Shown here: positions 1 through 12,276 of the stretch, one piece after another
Numbering within the stretch: position 1 is the stretch's first letter
How the letters are laid out: the number at the start of each line of letters is the position of its first letter
Assembly (NCBI RefSeq): GCF_016595245.1
Contig: NZ_JAENHM010000037.1
Span: 1 to 34,211 of the forward strand
Source of the DNA: Azospirillum endophyticum
GTDB taxonomy: Bacteria; Pseudomonadota; Alphaproteobacteria; Azospirillales; Azospirillaceae
Direction: 5' to 3'
Length of the DNA stretch: 34,211 nt
Notes under the pieces: generated by a model
What the model was told of the DNA's origin: nothing
The model's input: the letters and a program-made list of their open reading frames with translations, nothing else
Database searches by the model: none
Translations under genes and position numbers: made by a program

Positions 1-27
1 CATCCCTTCTCACAACACGGTATGTAC

Positions 28-39
28 TTGTCAAAGAAC
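28..39 (-). promoter_or_regulatory. boxA-like antitermination element
   Basis: On the minus strand this reads GTTCTTTGACAA, close to the rRNA boxA elements (GTTCTTTGACA type) in alphaproteobacterial leaders, where NusB/NusE load onto nascent RNA. It follows the promoter at 223-252 by about 180 bases, a normal leader distance. Confidence 0.6.
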
Positions 40-140
40 CCGCAACGCTGAGACGCGTCGCACCGGCCGCTCTTCCGCATCCCCTTCTTCAGAGGATCGG
101 GTCAGAGTGACCGGAGAATTTCGGTCGAAGCCGGAAGATT

Positions 141-165
141 AAACAGCTAAGCTGCTGTTTTCTTT
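141..165. other. Hairpin in the rRNA leader
   Basis: AAACAGC (141-147) pairs with GCTGTTT (154-160) around a 6-base loop. Read on the plus strand it is followed by TCTTT and would pass as a small terminator, but no plus-strand gene lies upstream within the window. On the minus strand it sits between the promoter and boxA, where rRNA leaders often carry a hairpin. I favour the leader reading. Confidence 0.4.
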
Positions 166-222
166 ATCCGTTTCTGCCGCCGGCGCCGCGCTTCGTTCTG
201 CGCCCCGCCGTCGGTGGAGCGG

Positions 223-252
223 TTTATAGGCGCCTCGCCCCGAACCGCGCAA
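223..252 (-). promoter_or_regulatory. Probable rRNA operon promoter
   Basis: On the minus strand, TTGCGC (247-252) and TATAAA (223-228) are separated by 18 bases, followed by a GC-rich discriminator. Upstream of the -35 lies an A-rich stretch containing six consecutive A (255-260), resembling an UP element. The GC-rich spacer ending in CGCCTATAAA matches the style of stable-RNA promoters in alphaproteobacteria. It starts about 60 bases after the stop of the E1-like gene. Confidence 0.6.
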
Positions 253-315
253 GCGCTTTTTTGCACCTCAATGACGATTTTCTGACCGGAGGACTTCGGC
301 GCGCTCTCCGTCGGA

Positions 316-2727
316 TCAGCTGATGGCCCGCAGATAGCGGACAGGCCGGCCGGGCGAAGCCGCCTCCGCAGCCGCCACGATGCCGTGGGCGTCGATGCCA
401 TAGTGGCGGTAGAGGTCGGCAACGGTCCCGGTCTGGCCGAAATGCTCCACCCCCAACGCTCGCGTACGGTGACCGGCGACCGAACCGAGCCAGCCCAGCG
501 TCGTCGGATGGCCGTCGACCACGGTGACCAGGGCGCAATTGGACGGCACTCCCTCCAGCAGCCGCTCGATATGGCCGCGGGCATGGCCGAGACCGCGCTC
601 GCGCGCCCGCTGGGCGGCGCTCCAGCCTGCATTCAGCCGGTCGGCGGAGGTCACCGCCAGCAACCCGACGTCACGTCGGTCCTCCCCCAACATCCCGACG
701 GCGGCGATGGCCTCGGGCGCCACTGAACCGGTGTAGGCGATCACAACCTGGGCATTCGGTCCCGGCCGGCGCAGCCAATAAGCGCCATCGACGATGTCGC
801 GGGCGAGATCCTCGTCCATCGTCCGGGTCGGCTGTTCCAACGCACGAGACGACAGGCGCAGATAGACCGACCCGCCGGTCTCGTCGCGCAGCCAGTTCCG
901 CTCGCCGGGTGTCCCCTCCCCGTCCCGCTGCATGTAGTCGAAGGCCCAGCGCATCACCACGGCCAGCTCATCGGCGAAGGCCGGCTCGAAATAGGCCAAC
1001 CCGTCCTGGGCCATGCCGACCAGCGGAGTGGCGATGGACTGATGCGCCCCGCCCTCCGGCGCCAGCGTGATGCCGGACGGCGTCGCCACCAACATGAAGC
1101 GGGCATCCTGGTAGCAGGCATAGTTCAGCTGGTCGGCGCCCCGCATGATGAAGGGATCGTAGACGGTGCCGATCGGCAGCAGCCGTTCCCCGAACAGGCT
1201 GTGCGACAATCCCAGCGCAGACAGCAGGATGAACAGGTTGGATTCGGCGATGCCCAGTTCCAGATGCTGGCCCTTCGGCGAAAATTCCCAGCTGTAGGTG
1301 GAAGGAATGCGCTCCTTCTTGAACAAGTCGGCCATCTCGCTCTTGGCAAACAGGCCTCGGCGGTTCACCCATGCGCCGAGATTGGTGGAGACCGTCACGT
1401 CGGGCGCGGTGGTGACGATGCGTTCGGCCAGCGGAGAGCGCTCCCGCCCGATCTCGTTCAGGATCAGCCCGAAGGCGGCCTGGGTCGACAGGCTCTTCTG
1501 CGTCGGGGTCGCCAAGGTGGCGGGCACCGGGACAGCGGGAGCCTCGTAGCGCCGCCGCCCCTTCCGAGCGAAGGGAACGCAGCGCAGGAACTCCTCCAAG
1601 GCGGCTTCCGGCAGGGCGAGGCCCTCGAAGCGATCCCATTCGTGCCCGGGCCGCACCTTGTTGGCGGTGCGGAAGCCGTCCATCTGCTCGCGCGTCAGCA
1701 GGCCGGAATGGTTGTCCTTATGGCCGGCCAGCGGCAAGCCGAAGCCCTTGACCGTGTAGGCGATGAAGCAGACCGGACGGTCGTGGGTGCGGGCCCGGGC
1801 GAAGGCCTCCAGCAGAGACGGCAGGTCATGGCCGCCGAGATTACCCATGAGTTGGGCCAGTTCCTCGTCACTGCGGCGCTCGATCAGGCGGGTGACGTCG
1901 CCCTGGTCGCCCAGATCGTCCATCAGGCGGCGGCGCCACGCGGCTCCGCCCTGATAGGTCAGGGCCGAATAAAGCTGGTTCGGACAGGTGTCGATCCAGT
2001 GCTGCAAGCGCTCGCCGCCCGGCTCCTTGAAAGCCTCCTGCATCAGGGTGCCGTATTTCAGGATCACCACGTCCCAGCCGAAGGCGCGGAAGATGTTCTC
2101 CAGCCGCTCCCACAGCCCCTCGCGGATCACCGCGTCCAGGCTCTGGCGGTTGTAGTCGACGATCCACCAGGTGTTGCGAACGCCATGCTTCCAGCCCTCC
2201 TGCAGGGCTTCGAAGATGTTGCCCTCGTCCATCTCGGCATCGCCGACCAGCGAGACCATGCGGCCCTCGGGCAAGCTGGCGGCCCAGCCCTTGGCCTTCA
2301 GGTAATCCTGGACCAGCGAGGCGAAGAGGGTCTGCGCCACCCCCAGTCCGACCGAGCCGGTGGAGAAATCGACGTCGTCCACGTCCTTTGTCCGGGACGG
2401 GTAGGACTGGGCGCCCTTGTAGCCGCGGAAATTCTCCAGCTTCTCCCGCGTCTGGTTGCCGAGCAGATACTGGATGGCGTGGAAGATCGGGCTGGCGTGG
2501 GGCTTCACCGCCACCCGGTCCTCCGGCCGCAGGGCCGAGAAATAGAGCGCCGTCAAGATGGTGGCCATCGAGGCGCTGGAGGCCTGATGGCCGCCGATCT
2601 TCAGCCCGTCCAGGTTGGGACGGACGTGGTTGGCGTTGTGGATGGTCCAGGATGCGAGCCAGAGTACCTTGCGCTCCAGTTCTGCCAGACAGGCGAGATC
2701 GGCGGAGGGCGGCTGGATCGCGGTCAT
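316..2727 (-). CDS. Pyruvate dehydrogenase E1-like / transketolase-family 2-oxoacid decarboxylase
   Basis: 803 residues, homologous in layout to the homodimeric E1 component (AceE type, about 890 residues) rather than to true transketolase. The thiamine diphosphate motif reads GDAEMDEGN near residue 162, followed by NRQSLD, where AceE has GDGEMDE and NLQRLD. It should decarboxylate a 2-oxoacid with ThDP and Mg2+. The start is set at the ATG at 2727, with GGGAG seven bases upstream; the frame stays open to 2784 but without a better ribosome site. No E2 or E3 gene is nearby. An Lrp-family regulator is divergent 145 bases away. This pairing resembles Pseudomonas mdeB (2-oxobutyrate dehydrogenase E1) with the Lrp-type mdeR, but no methionine gamma-lyase gene is present. 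Family assignment is secure; the substrate is not. Confidence 0.85.
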   Translation of the reverse strand: MTAIQPPSADLACLAELERKVLWLASWTIHNANHVRPNLDGLKIGGHQASSASMATILTALYFSALRPEDRVAVKPHASPIFHAIQYLLGNQTREKLENFRGYKGAQSYPSRTKDVDDVDFSTGSVGLGVAQTLFASLVQDYLKAKGWAASLPEGRMVSLVGDAEMDEGNIFEALQEGWKHGVRNTWWIVDYNRQSLDAVIREGLWERLENIFRAFGWDVVILKYGTLMQEAFKEPGGERLQHWIDTCPNQLYSALTYQGGAAWRRRLMDDLGDQGDVTRLIERRSDEELAQLMGNLGGHDLPSLLEAFARARTHDRPVCFIAYTVKGFGLPLAGHKDNHSGLLTREQMDGFRTANKVRPGHEWDRFEGLALPEAALEEFLRCVPFARKGRRRYEAPAVPVPATLATPTQKSLSTQAAFGLILNEIGRERSPLAERIVTTAPDVTVSTNLGAWVNRRGLFAKSEMADLFKKERIPSTYSWEFSPKGQHLELGIAESNLFILLSALGLSHSLFGERLLPIGTVYDPFIMRGADQLNYACYQDARFMLVATPSGITLAPEGGAHQSIATPLVGMAQDGLAYFEPAFADELAVVMRWAFDYMQRDGEGTPGERNWLRDETGGSVYLRLSSRALEQPTRTMDEDLARDIVDGAYWLRRPGPNAQVVIAYTGSVAPEAIAAVGMLGEDRRDVGLLAVTSADRLNAGWSAAQRARERGLGHARGHIERLLEGVPSNCALVTVVDGHPTTLGWLGSVAGHRTRALGVEHFGQTGTVADLYRHYGIDAHGIVAAAEAASPGRPVRYLRAIS

Positions 2728-2743
2728 GGGTCTGCTCCCGACG

Positions 2744-2766
2744 GGGGTTATGGCACAGGGGTTATG
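2744..2766. promoter_or_regulatory. Direct repeat in the divergent promoter region
   Basis: GGGGTTATG occurs at 2744-2752 and again at 2758-2766, 14 bases start to start, just upstream of the E1-like start codon. It may be a regulator half-site pair or part of the promoter. Role unproven. Confidence 0.3.
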
Positions 2767-2841
2767 ATTGGAAGAGCCTATCATTTGTGATTCGGCAGGT
2801 GCTTGCGAAGTGGCGCCGGCTGCGGTTCCGCTTTAGCATCG

Positions 2842-2858
2842 CATGCTGGGACAGCATG
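2842..2858. promoter_or_regulatory. Perfect palindrome, candidate Lrp-family operator
   Basis: CATGCTG-GGA-CAGCATG is a perfect 7-3-7 inverted repeat ending 14 bases before the regulator start at 2873. Lrp/AsnC proteins commonly bind such sites and repress their own gene. It also argues against the upstream in-frame ATG at 2843, which would lie inside the palindrome. Confidence 0.45.
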
Positions 2859-2872
2859 GGAAACGGCATCCA

Positions 2873-3355
2873 ATGCCAAAGCAACCCCTCGACCGCATCG
2901 ACCGCAAGATCCTGGCCGCCCTTCAGCAGGACGGCCGGTTGCCCAACAACGAGCTCGCGGAGCGGGTCGGCCTGTCGCCCTCCCCCTGCCTGCGGCGGGT
3001 CAAGGCCCTGGAGGAGGCGGGGGTGATCGCCCGCTACGTGGCGCTGGTCGATCCGGCCTCCGTCGATCTGCCGGTCAATATCTTCGTCAATGTGAGCCTG
3101 GAACGGCAGGTGGAGGCACGCCTCGACGGGTTCGAGGCGGCGGTGATGGCGCGGCCGGAGGTGCTGGAATGCTACCTGATGACCGGCGACGCCGATTACC
3201 TGCTGCGGGTGGTGGTGCCGGACCTCGCCAGCTACGAACGGTTCCTGAAGGAACACCTGACCCGCATCCCCGGCGTCGCCAACATCCGCTCCAGCTTCGC
3301 CTTGAAGCAGGTGCGCTACCGCACCTCCCTGCCACTGGAACATCTGGAGGGCTGA
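2873..3355 (+). CDS. Lrp/AsnC family transcriptional regulator
   Basis: 160 residues, the usual size for the family. The N-terminal winged helix-turn-helix opens with [17 protein letters not shown] and continues through a recognition helix region ([19 protein letters not shown]). The C-terminal RAM/AsnC ligand domain follows, with a typical [15 protein letters not shown] segment. Lrp proteins bind DNA as multimers and respond to amino acids or related metabolites. The start at 2873 (MPKQPLDR) has GGGAA about 8 bases upstream and keeps the gene clear of the palindrome at 2842-2858. Divergence from the E1-like gene suggests it controls that gene and itself, as MdeR-type regulators do; the effector cannot be read from sequence. 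Confidence 0.92.
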   Translation: MPKQPLDRIDRKILAALQQDGRLPNNELAERVGLSPSPCLRRVKALEEAGVIARYVALVDPASVDLPVNIFVNVSLERQVEARLDGFEAAVMARPEVLECYLMTGDADYLLRVVVPDLASYERFLKEHLTRIPGVANIRSSFALKQVRYRTSLPLEHLEG

Positions 3356-3360
3356 GCAGG

Positions 3361-3400
3361 GTTTCCGAACTCCGCCCACGGATGGGCGGGCTCGGAAATC
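3361..3400. terminator. Strong hairpin between convergent genes
   Basis: CCGCCCA (3372-3378) pairs with TGGGCGG (3383-3389), and outside it TTTCCGA (3362-3368) pairs with TCGGAAA (3392-3398). It lies between the regulator (ending 3355) and the leftward MFS gene (ending 3431), so it could stop transcription from both sides. There is no T tract, so it is not a canonical intrinsic terminator. Confidence 0.5.
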
Positions 3401-3430
3401 CTGCAGAACCATAGAGTCCTCAAGAGGACC

Positions 3431-4711
3431 TCATCCCTCCGCCACCACCGGCTTGGCACGGCTGCCGATCATCGGCACCAGTACCGCCGCGAGCAGGCAG
3501 AGGGCGCCGGCAGTGGCGAAGGCCGGCAGGTAGCTCTGCAGAGCGGTGCGCGACAGGCCGGCACCGAAAGCCGCGGCGGCAGCACCCAACTGGTGCCCGG
3601 CGAATATCCAGCCGAAGACGAGGCTGGCGCGCTCCCGCCCGAAGCGATCGGCCGTCAGGCGTACGGTCGGCGGGACGGTTGCGATCCAGTCCAGACCGTA
3701 GAAGACGGCGAAGACCGACAGGCCGTAGAGTGTGAAATCGGAATAGGGCAGATAGAGCAGCGACAGGCCACGCAAGGCGTAATACCAGACCAGGAGCCAG
3801 CGGTTGTCGTAGCGGTCGGACAGCCAGCCCGACCCGACGGTGCCGACGAAATCGAAGATTCCCATCAGCGCCAGCAATCCGGCCGCCTGCACTTCCGGCA
3901 CGTTGAAATCGACGCAGAGCGGAATGAGGTGGGTCTGGATCAGGCCGTTGGTGCTGGCGCCGCAGATGAAGAAGGTGGCGAACAGCACCCAGAAGGTCCG
4001 GGTCACCGCGGCATCGCGCAGGGCTCCCAGCGCCGCCGCCAGGATAGCGCCGGCAGGAGCGGAAGGCGCCGCATTCTCGACCTCGCCGAAAGCGGACAGG
4101 CCAAGGTCGGCCGGGCGGTCGCGCATCAGGGCCAGCATCGCCAGCGCGGCCACCGCGATCATGCCGCACAGCAGGGCGATCGCCGTGCGCCAGCCATAGG
4201 CTTCCGTCAGCATCGACAGCAGCGGCATGAAGACCAACTGCCCGGTGGCGGAACTGGCGGTCAGCAGCCCGATCACCAGCCCGCGGCGGGCGACGAACCA
4301 GCGGGTGGCGATGGTGGCGCCCAGCACCATGGCGGTCAGGCCGGTGCCGAAGCCGACGACGAAGCCCCACAGCAGGATCAATTGCCAGACCTCCCGCATC
4401 GCCAGCGAGGCCAGCAACCCGCCGCCGACCAGCGTCAGGGAGGACAGCACCATGCGGCGGACGCCGAAGCGGTTGATCATCGCGGCGGCGAAGGGCCCCA
4501 TCAGCCCGAACAGCAGCAGGCGGATCGCCATGGCGGTGGAGATGTCGGCGGTGTCCCAGCCGAATTCGCGCTGGAGCGGCAGCAGCAGGACGCCGGGCGC
4601 GCCGACCGCACCGGCGGACACCAGCATGGACAGGAAGGTGACGGCGACGACGACCCATGCGTAATGGATGTCGCGCCGGGCCAGGGCGGCGGCGAGGGGG
4701 GTGGACAGCAT
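3431..4711 (-). CDS. MFS transporter
   Basis: 426 residues with about twelve hydrophobic segments in two halves, separated by a polar central loop near residues 195-220 (RDRPADLGLSAFGEVENAA). The first segment is DIHYAWVVVAVTFLSMLVSAGAVGA. A cytoplasmic loop with RFGVRRM between helices 2 and 3 fits the MFS loop 2-3 motif. The protein sits in the inner membrane and moves a small molecule by a proton- or solute-coupled mechanism. The start at 4711 has GGAGA eight bases upstream. It lies 43 bases after the SDR gene on the same strand, so the two are probably one transcript, the oxidoreductase acting on what the transporter carries. The substrate is not identifiable. Confidence 0.88.
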   Translation of the reverse strand: MLSTPLAAALARRDIHYAWVVVAVTFLSMLVSAGAVGAPGVLLLPLQREFGWDTADISTAMAIRLLLFGLMGPFAAAMINRFGVRRMVLSSLTLVGGGLLASLAMREVWQLILLWGFVVGFGTGLTAMVLGATIATRWFVARRGLVIGLLTASSATGQLVFMPLLSMLTEAYGWRTAIALLCGMIAVAALAMLALMRDRPADLGLSAFGEVENAAPSAPAGAILAAALGALRDAAVTRTFWVLFATFFICGASTNGLIQTHLIPLCVDFNVPEVQAAGLLALMGIFDFVGTVGSGWLSDRYDNRWLLVWYYALRGLSLLYLPYSDFTLYGLSVFAVFYGLDWIATVPPTVRLTADRFGRERASLVFGWIFAGHQLGAAAAAFGAGLSRTALQSYLPAFATAGALCLLAAVLVPMIGSRAKPVVAEG

Positions 4712-4754
4712 CGTCGGTGTCTCCAGTGGATCCCCGGGATTGCGGGAACCGGAC

Positions 4755-5534
4755 TTATTGGGCGGTCACACCGCCGTCGATGTTGATCGACTGGCCGGTG
4801 ACGAACCCGGCGGCGTCGGAGCAGAGCCAGAGCACAGCCGCGGCGACTTCCTCGGGCCGGCCGACGCGGCCGACGGGATGACGCGGCCCCAGCAGCGCTT
4901 CCACCTGCTCCGCCCCACCGAAGGAGGCCTGGGACATCGGCGTCTGGATGATCGCCGGGCAGACGGCGTTGACGCGCACTCCGAAAGCCGCGACCTCGAT
5001 CGCCGCGGTGCGGGTGAGACCCTCCACCGCCGCCTTGCTGGCGGAATAGGCGGCGTTGCCGGCCATGCCGATCTGCCCCAGAACCGACCCGGTGTTGACG
5101 ACCGCGCCGCGGCCCTGGCGCCGCATGATCGTCAGCTCATGCTTCAGGCAAAGCCAGACGCCCTTGACGTTGACGGTCAATATCCGGTCGAAGGCGGCCT
5201 CCTCCATATCCGTCACCGGGCCGACCTGATGGATGCCTGCATTGTTGAAGGCCGCGTCGAGGCGGCCATGATCACGTTCGATCCGCTCGAACAGAGCGGC
5301 GACCTCCGCCGCCTCCGCGACGTCGGCGGCGACGAAGCGGCCGATGCCGCCGGCACGACCGATCAGTTCCACCGTCTCCAGCCCCTCCGCCTCGCGCCGG
5401 CCGGTGACGATCACCGTCGCTCCCGCTCCGGCAAAGGCCAGGGCCGTCGACCGGCCGATGCCCGACGTGCCGCCGGTGACCAGGGCGACCCGCCCGTTCA
5501 TGTCCGCCCCGGTCGCGTTCACAGCAATGCTCAT
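4755..5534 (-). CDS. SDR family NAD(P)-dependent oxidoreductase
   Basis: 259 residues, a classical short-chain dehydrogenase. The cofactor motif TGGTSGIG is at residues 20-27, the NNAG motif follows in the middle of the fold, and the catalytic Ser with YSASK is in place. The C-terminal SINIDGGVTAQ is typical of the FabG-like subgroup. It reduces or oxidises a carbonyl/alcohol pair on an unknown substrate. The start at 5534 (MSIAVN) is chosen because AGGAG lies just upstream; an in-frame start at 5576 lacks this. First gene of a two-gene unit with the MFS transporter, read from the inverted-repeat region at 5589-5636. Confidence 0.9.
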   Translation of the reverse strand: MSIAVNATGADMNGRVALVTGGTSGIGRSTALAFAGAGATVIVTGRREAEGLETVELIGRAGGIGRFVAADVAEAAEVAALFERIERDHGRLDAAFNNAGIHQVGPVTDMEEAAFDRILTVNVKGVWLCLKHELTIMRRQGRGAVVNTGSVLGQIGMAGNAAYSASKAAVEGLTRTAAIEVAAFGVRVNAVCPAIIQTPMSQASFGGAEQVEALLGPRHPVGRVGRPEEVAAAVLWLCSDAAGFVTGQSINIDGGVTAQ

Positions 5535-5588
5535 GACCTTCTCCTGACCTTCATCCGGCCAGCATGGTTCGACCATGCCGGCAAATTA

Positions 5589-5636
5589 TTCATGACGATC
5601 ATCATCAATAGACTTTTGAATGATGTCCATCATGAA
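5589..5636. promoter_or_regulatory. Inverted repeat, candidate operator of the SDR-MFS operon
   Basis: TTCATGACGATCATCA (5589-5604) and TGATGTCCATCATGAA (5621-5636) are inverted copies matching at 13 of 16 positions, centred at 5612.5, in an AT-rich island 55 bases upstream of the SDR start. This looks like a dimer-of-dimers binding site for a regulator such as TetR, LysR or MarR type. No such regulator gene is adjacent. Confidence 0.45.
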
Positions 5637-5783
5637 GATCCATGCCGAACCCGGAATCCCGGAGCCTCAGCCATGCATAGGCCGAATGGCGGAATGCGGG
5701 GAGCGACACCACATCTCCGCGGAGGCGGATGCGGGCTGCCGTCGTACAGGCGGTGGTCCGTCGATGCCCACCCATCCGGGAGG

Positions 5784-5807
5784 CCTATTCTGGTCCCTAT
5801 TCTGGTC
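5784..5807. repeat. 12-bp perfect tandem duplication
   Basis: CCTATTCTGGTC occurs at 5784-5795 and immediately again at 5796-5807. No function visible. Confidence 0.9.
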
Positions 5808-5990
5808 TTGGTTGCGACACTGTCGAACACCGGCAACCGGAACGGCATGCGGTGCCTGCCATTGCGGACGTCACCGATCCGGAGGCTCTGTGATGGCCCC
5901 GACACATGGGGCTGCCCTTCGGCTCCGCTCCATGAGGATAAGCTTGACCGTCGCCGCTCAACGGATCATGAAGGCCCTAGCAGGTTCCTT

Positions 5991-6010
5991 CATGTATCCG
6001 CATGTATCCG
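5991..6010. repeat. 10-bp perfect tandem duplication
   Basis: CATGTATCCG occurs at 5991-6000 and again at 6001-6010, about 250 bases upstream of the peptide synthetase start. Confidence 0.9.
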
Positions 6011-6133
6011 GCTGCCGTCGGTTCTTCCTCTTTCTTTCGGTCGGGCGAATGTTTCTTTCGCGGCGCTTGGGCAGCCCAAGACCTGTCCTCTCCCATCGGT
6101 ACGGGTGCCGCCACGCCGATTGGCAAGCATTCG

Positions 6134-6145
6134 TTAACCATAAAG
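6134..6145 (+). promoter_or_regulatory. TTAACCATAAAG motif (CtrA half-site-like)
   Basis: TTAACCATAAAG lies 113 bases upstream of the synthetase start. TTAACCAT resembles the half-site bound by the alphaproteobacterial cell-cycle regulator CtrA, but there is no second TTAA at the usual 7-base spacing. The same 12-mer recurs at 26984-26995 before pelC. Confidence 0.25.
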
Positions 6146-6257
6146 CGCCACAACTTGAGAGCGGCTCCTCGCCGCGTTCAGCCGACCGCCGGGACCGCAA
6201 GACGATCGGGTCCGTTCGGCGCCACCGCGCTGATTCCTTTTGGAAGGCTGACACAGC

Positions 6258-10376
<4,119 letters not shown>

Positions 10377-10400
10377 ACAGCCGGCGTCAGTGACGGGAAG

Positions 10401-10443
10401 AAAAGGCTGGTATTACCATTGCGGTGTACCGGCCTTTTCTTTT
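10401..10443 (+). terminator. Intrinsic terminator of the peptide synthetase gene
   Basis: AAAAGGCTGGTA (10401-10412) pairs with TACCGGCCTTTT (10427-10438) at 11 of 12 positions, and the T-rich tail TTTTCTTTT completes a canonical terminator 24 bases after the stop codon. Confidence 0.88.
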
Positions 10444-10495
10444 GCCCGTCTTCGGCCGACGACGAACCGTCGCGCGCAGTTACTCTCTCCGATGG

Positions 10496-10523
10496 TTGTC
10501 TCAGACCCGCAGCGGTGTATAAG
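10496..10523 (+). promoter_or_regulatory. Probable sigma-70 promoter of the fumarase gene
   Basis: TTGTCT (10496-10501) and TATAAG (10518-10523) are 16 bases apart, about 110 bases upstream of the fumarase start and just downstream of the previous terminator. Confidence 0.55.
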
Positions 10524-10631
10524 GGGGGCCGAGCGCGGCCTGCCCCCTTCGCGCGCCCGGCCGGGCGCGTCCCTCGGAGGCGAATGGTGGCCGTTGGATC
10601 GTCACGCCAGGTTCGTCAAAGGAACGCCCCA

Positions 10632-12257
10632 ATGCCCGACGACATCGCCTCAGCCCGCGGCCTGTTTCCGCTCGCCAAGGACGACACGACCTACCGCAAG
10701 CTGACCTCGGACCATGTCTCGGTCGTCGACTTCGACGGCGAGCAGATCCTGAAGGTCGAGCCGGAAGGTCTGCGCCTGCTGGCCGAGGCTGCCTTCTCCG
10801 ACATCAACCATCTGCTGCGTCCGGGCCATCTGGCCCAGCTCGCCAAGATCCTGGACGATCCGGAGGCGTCGGGCAACGACCGCTTCGTGGCGCTCGACCT
10901 GCTGAAGAACGCCAACATCGCCGCCGCCGGCACCCTGCCGATGTGCCAGGACACCGGCACCGCCATCATCATGGGCAAGAAGGGCCGCCGCGTCTGGACC
11001 AAGGGCGGCGACGAGACCGCCCTGTCGGAAGGCGCCCGCGACGCCTACCTGAAGCGCAACCTGCGCTACAGCCAGTTGGCGCCGATCTCCATGTATGAGG
11101 AGAAGAACACCCGGAACAACCTGCCGGCCCAGATCGACATCTATTCCGAGGGCGAGGACTATTACAAGTTCCTGTTCATGGCGAAGGGCGGCGGGTCGGC
11201 CAACAAGACCTTCCTGCATCAGGCCACGCCGTCGGTTCTGGCGCCCGACCGGCTGCTGAAGTTCCTCGAAGACAAGATCCGCTATCTCGGCACCTCGGCC
11301 TGCCCGCCCTACCACCTCGCCATCGTCATCGGCGGCCTGTCGGCGGAACAGAACCTGAAGACGGTGAAGCTGGCCTCGGCCCGCTATCTCGACAATCTGC
11401 CGACCGAGGGCGGCGAGGACGCGCATGCCTTCCGCGATCTGGCGATGGAGGCCGAGGTCCATAAGCTGACCCAGAACATGGGCATCGGCGCCCAGTTCGG
11501 CGGCAAGTATTTCTGCCATGACGTCCGCGTCATCCGCCTGCCGCGCCACGGCGCCTCGATGCCGATCGGCGTCGGCGTGTCCTGCTCGGCCGACCGTCAG
11601 GCGGTGGGCAAGATCACGAAGGACGGCATCTTCCTGGAGCAGCTGGAGACCGACCCGGCCCAGTATCTGCCGGAGATCGGCGGCGAGCATCTGTCGGACG
11701 ACGTCGTCAGGATCGACCTGAACCAGCCGATGGAGCAGATCCGCGCGACCCTGAGCCAGTACCCGATCCGCACCCGCCTGTCGTTGACCGGCCCGCTGAT
11801 CGTCGCCCGCGATCTGGCCCACGCCAAGCTGCGCGCCCGCCTGGACGCCGGCGAGCCGCTGCCGGACTATTTCAAGAACCACCCGATCTACTATGCCGGC
11901 CCGGCCAAGACGCCGGAAGGCTACGCTTCGGGCTCCTTCGGGCCGACGACGGCGGGCCGCATGGACAGCTTCGTCGACCAGTTCCAGGCGGCCGGCGGCT
12001 CCATGGTCATGCTGGCCAAGGGCAACCGCAGCGCGGAAGTGACGGCGGCCTGCAAACAGCATGGCGGCTTCTATCTCGGCTCCATCGGCGGTGCCGCCGC
12101 CCGTCTGGCCCAGGACTGCATCAAGAAGGTGGAATGCGTCGAGTATCCCGAACTCGGCATGGAAGCCATCTGGCGCATCGAGGTGGAGGACTTTCCGGCC
12201 TTCATCATCGTCGACGACAAGGGCAACGACTTCTTCAAGGAGTTGAAGCTCGCCTGA
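10632..12257 (+). CDS. fumA: Class I fumarate hydratase, [4Fe-4S]
   Basis: 541 residues, the length of E. coli FumA/FumB. It interconverts fumarate and malate in the TCA cycle in the cytoplasm, using an oxygen-sensitive [4Fe-4S] cluster. Cluster cysteines are at 105 ([10 protein letters not shown]), 224 (TSACPPYH) and 318 (GVSCSADR), matching the known ligand positions of the family. The first two-thirds is the alpha-type and the last third the beta-type fumarase domain, fused as usual; the start of the beta part is visible as [20 protein letters not shown]. The start at 10632 has AAGGAA close upstream; the frame is open further upstream to 10419, but that segment has no family similarity. 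It has its own promoter and terminator. Confidence 0.95.
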   Translation: MPDDIASARGLFPLAKDDTTYRKLTSDHVSVVDFDGEQILKVEPEGLRLLAEAAFSDINHLLRPGHLAQLAKILDDPEASGNDRFVALDLLKNANIAAAGTLPMCQDTGTAIIMGKKGRRVWTKGGDETALSEGARDAYLKRNLRYSQLAPISMYEEKNTRNNLPAQIDIYSEGEDYYKFLFMAKGGGSANKTFLHQATPSVLAPDRLLKFLEDKIRYLGTSACPPYHLAIVIGGLSAEQNLKTVKLASARYLDNLPTEGGEDAHAFRDLAMEAEVHKLTQNMGIGAQFGGKYFCHDVRVIRLPRHGASMPIGVGVSCSADRQAVGKITKDGIFLEQLETDPAQYLPEIGGEHLSDDVVRIDLNQPMEQIRATLSQYPIRTRLSLTGPLIVARDLAHAKLRARLDAGEPLPDYFKNHPIYYAGPAKTPEGYASGSFGPTTAGRMDSFVDQFQAAGGSMVMLAKGNRSAEVTAACKQHGGFYLGSIGGAAARLAQDCIKKVECVEYPELGMEAIWRIEVEDFPAFIIVDDKGNDFFKELKLA

Positions 12258-12276
12258 TCCGGGCTGACAGGACGTG

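Larger units (their letters stand above)
1..222 (-). other. rRNA operon leader region (16S gene itself would lie outside the left edge)
   Basis: No protein gene is supported here. Read on the minus strand, the stretch runs from a strong promoter (-10 at 223-228) through a GC-rich start region and a hairpin to a boxA-like antitermination element at 28-39. It ends with the purine-rich GAGAAGGGATG at the window edge. This order (promoter, hairpin, boxA) is that of alphaproteobacterial rRNA operon leaders. The ribosomal genes would begin left of position 1. Transcription runs in the same direction as the E1-like gene just upstream. The rRNA assignment is inferred from the leader alone. Confidence 0.6.
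5637..6257. other. Gene-free stretch upstream of the peptide synthetase
   Basis: About 620 bases with no convincing coding sequence. Plus-strand open frames here are rich in Arg, Cys and His without recognisable domains and have no clear ribosome site. It holds two perfect tandem duplications (5784-5807 and 5991-6010) and the motif TTAACCATAAAG at 6134-6145. The last 150 bases presumably carry the promoter of the synthetase gene. The rest may be decayed sequence. Confidence 0.5.

Noticed and set aside
141..165. Hairpin with TCTTT tail read as a plus-strand terminator
   Set aside because: No plus-strand gene precedes it in the window. Its place between a minus-strand promoter and boxA fits an rRNA leader better.
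10419..10631. N-terminal extension of the fumarase frame
   Set aside because: It would begin inside the upstream terminator and span the promoter at 10496-10523. The extra residues match nothing in the family, and 10632 has a ribosome site and gives cluster cysteines at the expected positions.
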